A stretch of DNA of 64,000 bases from Spinacia oleracea. Taxonomy: Eukaryota; Streptophyta; Magnoliopsida; Caryophyllales; Amaranthaceae. Made by a program: the position numbers and the translations under genes. Within the stretch, counting starts at the first letter, position 1, and every line of letters begins with the position of its first letter. The stretch lies in assembly GCF_020520425.1 (NCBI RefSeq), contig NC_079492.1, forward strand, positions 138,388,361 to 138,452,360, written 5' to 3'. The notes beneath the pieces were generated by a model. It was not told where the DNA came from. It saw only the letters and a program-made list of their open reading frames with translations, and did not search any database. This document shows positions 58,856-64,000 of the stretch, piece by piece.

Positions 58856-59371
58856 TAAGTCCCCTGTTTTTTAGCTATTTAATGCTGAGTTGAGGAATAA
58901 ATTTTGGTGTGTGTTTGTATTTATTGAACTTGAGTTGGATCAGAATTTTGGTGTTTTGTGGGGAAAGTCAGCCTATTTATAAAGGCATATCACTTTTTCT
59001 ACCCCTCAAAATTTTGGAGGGAAAAACAAAGTCAATATGTTATTGTTTCTGAAAATTTGGTGGGATTTTTGGAGGGAAAAATGGGAGTCAGAATTTTGGG
59101 CAAAATTCCCACCCAAAAATACGTGACTCATTGTAATGTGATTGGTCCATAATTTTTCATTTGGGTCCCCCAGCCCATGTGACAGAAATTGTAACTCCTT
59201 TTATTGTTTACTTTAATAAATATCTACTTTTTCCCCAATTAATTTAATACTTTCTCTCTCTTTACTTTATTCTTTTTCTTACACACATTCATTATTCTTA
59301 CACCCAATCATTACCCATATCCCAATAACAACCCAAGATTCAGTTTTCTTAAAATACCCCCAACATTCCTT
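58856..59371 (-). promoter_or_regulatory. upstream region of the transposase gene
   Basis: Leader and promoter to the right terminal repeat, T/A-rich, with repeated GAGGGAAAAA/AATTTTGGAGGGAAAAA motifs at 59016-59082. No further gene. Confidence 0.5.
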
Positions 59372-59400
59372 ATGGGTACAACAAAAAGGAATGGAGGGAG
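59372..59400 (-). repeat. right terminal inverted repeat of the mariner element
   Basis: Read inward on the minus strand: CTCCCTCCATTCCTTTTTGT, then TGTACCCAT; 28 of 29 bases match the left end. Confidence 0.93.
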
Positions 59401-59487
59401 TACTACCTATTAAATTAAATAAGTCAATTCAAGTTCCTTAAACTCTGTGCCGGTCAAACCGGGTCGAGTATTCCGGGACGGAGGGAG

Positions 59488-60444
59488 TAGCGTATAAGTT
59501 ATAAAAAGTTGATATTCCAAAAACATGTATTAAAAAGAATCTAACAAGACCTTACTCCGTACTTTTTAAAGGAGTATTCTTTTACTCGGCAAGTCATACT
59601 CAAAAAATGATGGGGTCGGAATGATAAGAATCGTCACCTCGCCAAAGAGTCTCTCGTGGAGTTTGATTTTATACTCCCTCCATATTCTTTTATGATTCAA
59701 ATGTTGATTCACAAATTTTTATTCATTTATATTTTGAAAATCAATCAAATTTATTTTGGTTTAACACTTTAACATACGGAGTATCTTTTATACTTCGTAC
59801 CCTTGAAAATCAGACAAAATTGGGTTACATACACTCTTGTTGGTTTGGTACAACAGTATGGCACTATAGCCTATACTCCGTACGATGCCTAAAAGGAGGT
59901 GAGGGAGGTAATTTTTGGTTTTCTCGTTTCCCTCTTTCCATTTTTGGATACCACTTCTTCCAAATGAAATGTCACTTTATGACTTTCATAGACATCAAGG
60001 ATTCAAGGGTAATTGAACATTAAGGATTCAAGGGTAATTTGAAATATTTAATCCCTACTCCGTAATAGATATGGTTTAAAACGTCCTTTCTTTTTCTTTT
60101 TTTCTTTTTTTTTTGTCATAATTCTGCTCCGCTTACTTTCATACTTTGTGAAGTACGAAATAGGATAATTATAGATAAGATAAGTTTATGAAAGATATGT
60201 TAAACCATACAACTATACAAGGATAAAGAAGGAGTCTGTTTTTTTCATCAAATATAAATCATGGTATACTCCGTAATAGAATACCAGAAGTGAAGCAATT
60301 AGAAGAATAAGAATTGAAATTAAAATTAAGATTTTTTTTCCCTGACATATAGTAAAAGTACAAAATTAAAGACATGAAATAAATCTAGTTAGGTTCTAGT
60401 GTAAAAGTGGTGTACGAAAATGCCTCCGTTGATAGCTCTATGTG
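59488..60444. other. AT-rich intergenic DNA with MITE fragments
   Basis: A CTCCCTCCATATTCTTTTATG start at about 59673 and an AACATACGGAGTA stretch near 59774 suggest a decayed MITE. A tandem AAGGATTCAAGGGTAAT duplication lies near 59996-60040. No gene. Confidence 0.4.
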
Positions 60445-60750
60445 TCAACACATGTGCATTACTGACCTGTTCTCGATCAACCTTACAAATGTCACAGTGC
60501 GTGAAACACTTTCCCCGTTGCAGAATAGTGGATATTGTCCATTGGACTCATATATCTTGAGAACCTCATGGTATGAGATTAACCACCAATTCGTCGAGCC
60601 AGTGAAGATGGTAATACTAGTCATCGAACAAGTGAAAGCCCACTCCATTCCCTTTAAGCATGATGAAGCTTCTGCATGTGTTGCTGCGTAGGCCATACCT
60701 AACGTGAAACCACCAATGATATTTCCATTTATGAGGCCCTGTTGATCAAA
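60445..60750 (-). pseudogene. fragment of an RNase H-like (reverse-transcriptase-type) domain
   Basis: A minus-strand frame reads LINGNIIGGFTLGMAYAATH, then AEASSCLKGMEWAF and ITIFTGSTNWW. This resembles the RNase H-like domain of plant LINE-type or host RVT_3 proteins (pattern AxHAEAxAxLxGLxxA...IxxxTDS). The Asp expected in T-D-S is Gly here, and the frame stops before completing a domain, so it looks like a dead fragment. Similarity is recalled and not searched. Confidence 0.4.
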
Positions 60751-60833
60751 TTAACCCCCCATCCTATACCTTCCCTTTTTGTTTGTTTCTTCTACGCTCC
60801 GTCAATTTCAATGCATTTAAGGTTTATAACACC

Positions 60834-61023
60834 TTGTAGTTGGCTAATAGCAACATGGAAGAAACCCGATGGGTAAAAAGGAAAACCTTGAAAAGAATAA
60901 TGGTCATCTAAACCTTGTTTTATGGGGTAGAGAAGATATGATATTGTAGTTGGTCAATATCAACATGGAAGAAACCTGGTGGGTAAAAAGGAAAACCTTG
61001 AAGAGAATAATGGTCATCTAAAC
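60834..61023. repeat. tandem duplication of about 79 bp, period 110 bp
   Basis: Copies 60834-60913 and 60944-61023 share TTGTAGTTGG, CAACATGGAAGAAACC, GGGTAAAAAGGAAAACCTTG and AATAATGGTCATCTAAACC with few differences. Confidence 0.9.
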
Positions 61024-61289
61024 CCGATTTTCTTACTCATACTAATTTTTTTTTGCTACCATTAGGCATTAGCTTATTTTGATCTATGGAGTATTCTCAG
61101 TGTATTTTTCGTTATTAAAATTATTACTTCGTTGGAAGAGTTTAATCAAAATTGGATCTAACATATTTTATTTGAATCAATATTGACTACGATTAATACT
61201 ACATACTCCCTTTGTTTTCTGGTACTATTTTTTTCTAAAGTTTTCTTTTAACCATCTTAGCTATTATCCCGATGATAATTACACATTTT

Positions 61290-61585
61290 TGTTGCAGGAG
61301 GTAAACTCACTGTTGATATTCTCCCATGAAGATGGGAAAGAACATATAGAGAGATAGAACAAAAAGAGAAACAGAATTCTTAAGAGAGAAAGAGAAGATA
61401 GAAGACTGCAAATAGAAGAGAGAAGAGTAGAGAACTTTGTAAATTTTATTGAATGAGTAATACAATGACTGATTACATTGTATTTATATACTACACTAAC
61501 ATATCAAAGTAACAACTTATCTAACTACTTAAGACTAACTGATTTCAGAATTATGTCAAGTTAGCTCCCCTTAGCTTCCTTAACA
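61290..61585 (-). repeat. 3' LTR (left copy)
   Basis: Plus strand TGTTGCAGGAGG...CCTTAACA. It differs from the other LTR at a number of sites and small gaps, so the insertion is not recent. Confidence 0.9.
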
Positions 61586-61858
61586 TTCTCCTCTCCTTAT
61601 GAGAGACTTGCCCTCAAGTCTACACCAAGATGAACGTAGCCTAATTGATATGTGGCCTAAATGATCTAAAACAGCAAATCCCACATGTGCTAAATTGACA
61701 AAACGATTACCCTTATCACACACCTTGCAGCCCTCATGCTTTGTATTATCATATAGTTGTTGTTTAGACACTTTCCAGAAAATACCTAAATCTTGCAACA
61801 TACCCAAGCTTAAGAACTTAACAGGAAGATCACCAAATATTTTGGCAACCATCTTCAC
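61580..61858 (-). other. second short open frame of the gag-only element
   Basis: About 92 codons near the 3' LTR (KMVAKIFGDLPVKFLSLGML at the start, RLRSSWCRLEGKSLIRRGEC at the end). It may be the degenerate C-terminal part of an ancestral polyprotein. Not recognised as a domain. Confidence 0.3.
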
Positions 61859-62161
61859 CTCATTAGCTGAAACATGCTCAGAATCCTAAAAACCGACAGA
61901 CTGTTTTGGCTTGATTTCAGTTGAGATCAGTAGGTTATTTTCAGTTGATGGTGTTGGAAGAATTAGTGGTTCTGTGTTTGTAGACGAGGTGACATCTTCT
62001 ACTAGAGAAGAATGTGATACAAGGGAACATTTCAATTGTTCTTCCAGCAGCCCAACACATTTCACTGCTTCCTCTTGCTCTTCCTCCACCACGGAAGCAA
62101 CAAAACAAGAACTTGAATTCAAGAAACTTCACGAATTATCAACTGAAAGAGCCTTGCATGA

Positions 62162-62695
62162 CTAACTATCAAGAATGGACACAAGCTCATAACTAAAACC
62201 TCCAGGCTTGGTTACTAGTAACCCATTATCACAACCATGAAATTCTAACTTTGATTCAACTAATAATTCTTGCTTGGGTATATAACTGTTCCAGTCTTCC
62301 ACTTTTATAGATGCATCATTTCTAAATTTTGCAGACACATAAAAAAAGAAGTCTGTCCAATCAATGAAAGATTTCCTCCCAAACAAGTATGAATAAGACC
62401 ATTTTTTAGCTTTATCAAACATGTTTTGAGAAGCTAAATCCACTTTAACACCATCTTCAAGAATATCACGAAGAGTGAAATATTTGTTGCAATTCTTTAA
62501 CCATGTCCTAAGATGAGACTCGTAAAACTTTGGAAAAACAGGGTTAGGTACATACCCATGAGATCCGGTTGAATTGATCTCAAAAATAGTAGACGACTGC
62601 ACAGATTCACCACCTCTTCTCGATGCCGCTAATTCCTTCATCTCAACAAGAATTTGTAGAATCTTTTCAATTTCCCCCATAATTTTGAATTGCAA
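62162..62695 (-). CDS. gag-like protein of the non-autonomous LTR element, up to 177 aa
   Basis: A single frame ending TAG. Two possible starts: ATG at 62695 (MQFKIMGEI) or 62680 (MGEIEKI). The core FPKFYESHLRTWLKNCNKYF, VDLASQNMFDKAKKWSY and DWTDFFFYVSAKF follows the plant retrotransposon gag pattern (F-x-G-x-W...FF...KxxLA...A..W...W..F...L..F). Gag would form virus-like particles. It lacks a zinc knuckle, and no pol follows. The frame is open but probably not under strong selection. Confidence 0.6.
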   Translation of the reverse strand: MQFKIMGEIEKILQILVEMKELAASRRGGESVQSSTIFEINSTGSHGYVPNPVFPKFYESHLRTWLKNCNKYFTLRDILEDGVKVDLASQNMFDKAKKWSYSYLFGRKSFIDWTDFFFYVSAKFRNDASIKVEDWNSYIPKQELLVESKLEFHGCDNGLLVTKPGGFSYELVSILDS

Positions 62696-63118
62696 TTTAG
62701 ACTTGCAGAAATTGGGTATTCAGAAATTGGACTCCAAATTCAGAAATTGTGTTTGGTTTAGTGAGCTTTGTGAAGAGGAAACGATCCTGGAAGTTTATTG
62801 TAACCGATGTTGGCTAAATTCATATTGGGTTTCTGTTTGACATTTTATCAAACACTTTGAATGCATGAAAAATACTTCAAGAATCTAGGAAATCAAGCTA
62901 TAATAATGGCAGAAAAACGTGTAGAGGATTGGAAATTAAACAATCAATCAATTATACTTCTTGTTCTCCTACCAGATTTCTTCAACAGTTTGACCCGATT
63001 TCCAGCCCAACTAATTCCCAGCTTCAAAAACTTCAACAACTGCTGACTCTAGAATCGAAGGATAGAACTACAATTGAGTCGAATCACTCAATTTGCAGTA
63101 GGTTGGCTCTGATACCAA

Positions 63119-63416
63119 TGTTGCAGGACTCACTGCTGATATTCTCCAATGGAGATGGGAAATATCAGATAGAGAGACAGACCAGAAAGAGAAACACAAT
63201 TCTTAAGAGAGAAAGAGAAGAGAGAAGACTGTAGATAGAAGAGATACGAATAGAGAACTTTGTAAATTTTATTGAATGAGTAATACAATGATTGATTACA
63301 TTGTATTTATATACTACACTAACAGATCAAAGTATCAACTTATCTAACTACTTAGGAATAACCGAATAACTGATTTCAGAATTATGTCAGGTTTGCCCCC
63401 CTTAGCCCCCCTAACA
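63119..63416 (-). repeat. 5' LTR (right copy)
   Basis: Plus strand TGTTGCAGGACTC...CCCCCTAACA; abuts the primer-binding site. Confidence 0.9.
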
Positions 63417-63421
63417 ATTTT

Positions 63422-63946
63422 CGTTATCTCTCTCATACTTGATCCATTATTAAGATTACTTGGCTACTTTTTTCTTATTTTTCATGATCTACAATACACA
63501 AACTTATACTCAGTAATAGACTCGAATAGAAACTACTCAAAACTTAGTTCACAAATTCTTACTTATTAAATAATCGAAATAAAAGTTAACTCAAAATGAT
63601 TAAAAATTATCCGATATAATATAATATAATAAATAGTGATAAAAAATTTCATTTTAATAAAGCTCATTCCTTCAAAATCATTCGTAATGTATAAAAGTAA
63701 ATATTTAACCCTAAAAAATGTTTATCCATCAATTTGTTTTCCACAATATACAAGTCAATAAAAACATGTTAATTAACCGACAACGTGTAAGACCTTTTGA
63801 ACTCAGTTTAATCGAACCCTTCCGGAATGACTTATCGCTCTTCACATTAATTTATAAATAAATGTTAAAATGGAGTCTAAACCAACTAAATTTTATGTGA
63901 CTTTTTATTTTCTATGGAATATTTATGAATGATAATGATAATGATG

Positions 63947-63993
<47 letters not shown>

Positions 63994-64000
63994 AGCATTA
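63422..64000. other. window edge: Helitron-related fragment and AAT microsatellite
   Basis: 63835-63930 (CACATTAATTTATAAATAAA, TGTTAA.ATG.AGTCTAA.CCAAC, TTTTTATTTTCTATGGAATA) repeats 20017-20100 inside the Helitron at 19874. 63935-63985 is (AAT)n/(ATAATG)n. No gene seen. Confidence 0.7.

Larger units (their letters stand above)
53171..59400. mobile_element. complete mariner-like (DD39D) element, 6230 bp, with an extra gene and hairpin array
   Basis: Perfect TA target duplication (53169-53170, 59401-59402). Terminal inverted repeats are 29 bp with one mismatch. Inside are a spliced 155-aa gene on the plus strand near the left end, an intact 547-aa transposase on the minus strand near the right end, and seven imperfect hairpins between them. 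With intact ends and frame the element may be autonomous. Its insertion into another element with related ends dates it after that MITE. Confidence 0.93.
52928..59487. mobile_element. Stowaway-like MITE interrupted by the mariner element
   Basis: Left part 52928-53170 and right part 59403-59487 together give 328 bp, collinear with the inner MITE at 50401-50733. The join falls at a TA within CACTATCAACTACTACCTAT. Outer TA duplicates lie at 52926-52927 and 59488-59489. Confidence 0.92.
61290..63416 (-). mobile_element. gag-only LTR retrotransposon, 2127 bp, minus orientation
   Basis: Complete element: 5-bp target duplication ATTTT (61285-61289, 63417-63421), two LTRs of about 296-298 bp, a primer-binding site directly after the 5' LTR (minus strand TTGGTATCAGAGCC, 63105-63118, initiator tRNA-Met type) and a polypurine tract AAGGAGAGGAGAA before the 3' LTR (about 61586-61598). 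The interior has only a gag-like frame plus a short second frame (61580-61858); no protease, integrase or reverse transcriptase, so it needs help in trans. Confidence 0.9.

Noticed and set aside
62162-62695. Gag-like frame as a host gene
   Set aside because: It lies between two LTRs with primer site and polypurine tract, so it belongs to the retroelement.

Overview
This is a 64-kb piece of plant (dicot-type) nuclear DNA. It is AT-rich, its genes carry GT-AG introns, and the space between genes is packed with MITEs, Helitron ends, tRNA-derived SINEs and LTR elements. A Caryophyllales/Amaranthaceae-like species would fit, but nothing here proves the family. There are no operons, and no convincing tRNA or rRNA gene was seen.

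Host genes. Five host genes were reconstructed exon by exon, all on the minus strand. They are a small coiled-coil protein of 82 aa (976-1941); a UBC4/5-type (UBE2H-like) ubiquitin-conjugating E2 of 186 aa in six exons with a 5.7-kb last intron (4174-11276); an ARID + ELM2 chromatin protein of 615 aa in two exons (23386-28722); an RHB1A-like RING-H2 E3 ligase of 211 aa in four coding exons (32948-36069); and an AFR/SAP30-like histone-deacetylase-complex subunit of 224 aa in six exons (42161-45755). Exon phases are compatible in all five models. Two act in ubiquitination and two in chromatin repression; their proximity is probably chance.

Repeat layout. 12.4-15.4 kb holds a MITE and an LTR retroelement remnant filled with 20-bp and 13-bp minisatellites. 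15.4-20.5 kb holds four inverted-repeat elements with 8-10-bp target duplications and a short Helitron. 21-23 kb holds MITEs and a SINE. 30.9-31.2 kb holds a Stowaway-like MITE. 39.7-40.6 kb holds a MITE and two SINEs. 47.8-51 kb holds a MITE split by a Helitron and a MITE inserted into its own family. 61.3-63.4 kb holds a gag-only LTR retrotransposon with matching 5-bp target duplications.

Candidate unusual system. 53171-59400 is a complete, apparently autonomous plant mariner-like element of 6.2 kb, inserted at a TA inside another CTCCCTCC-ended MITE. It has 29-bp inverted ends with one mismatch and an uninterrupted 547-aa DD39D transposase on the minus strand. It also carries two things not expected in such an element. 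One is a spliced plus-strand gene for a 155-aa acidic protein beginning MGSSLS, with its own leader. The other, between the two convergent genes, is an array of seven imperfect hairpins of two alternating types (55431-56862). The arms differ strongly between copies but stay complementary within each copy, and many mismatches are G-U compatible on the plus strand. This looks like a family of microRNA-like or hairpin-siRNA precursors carried by a DNA transposon.
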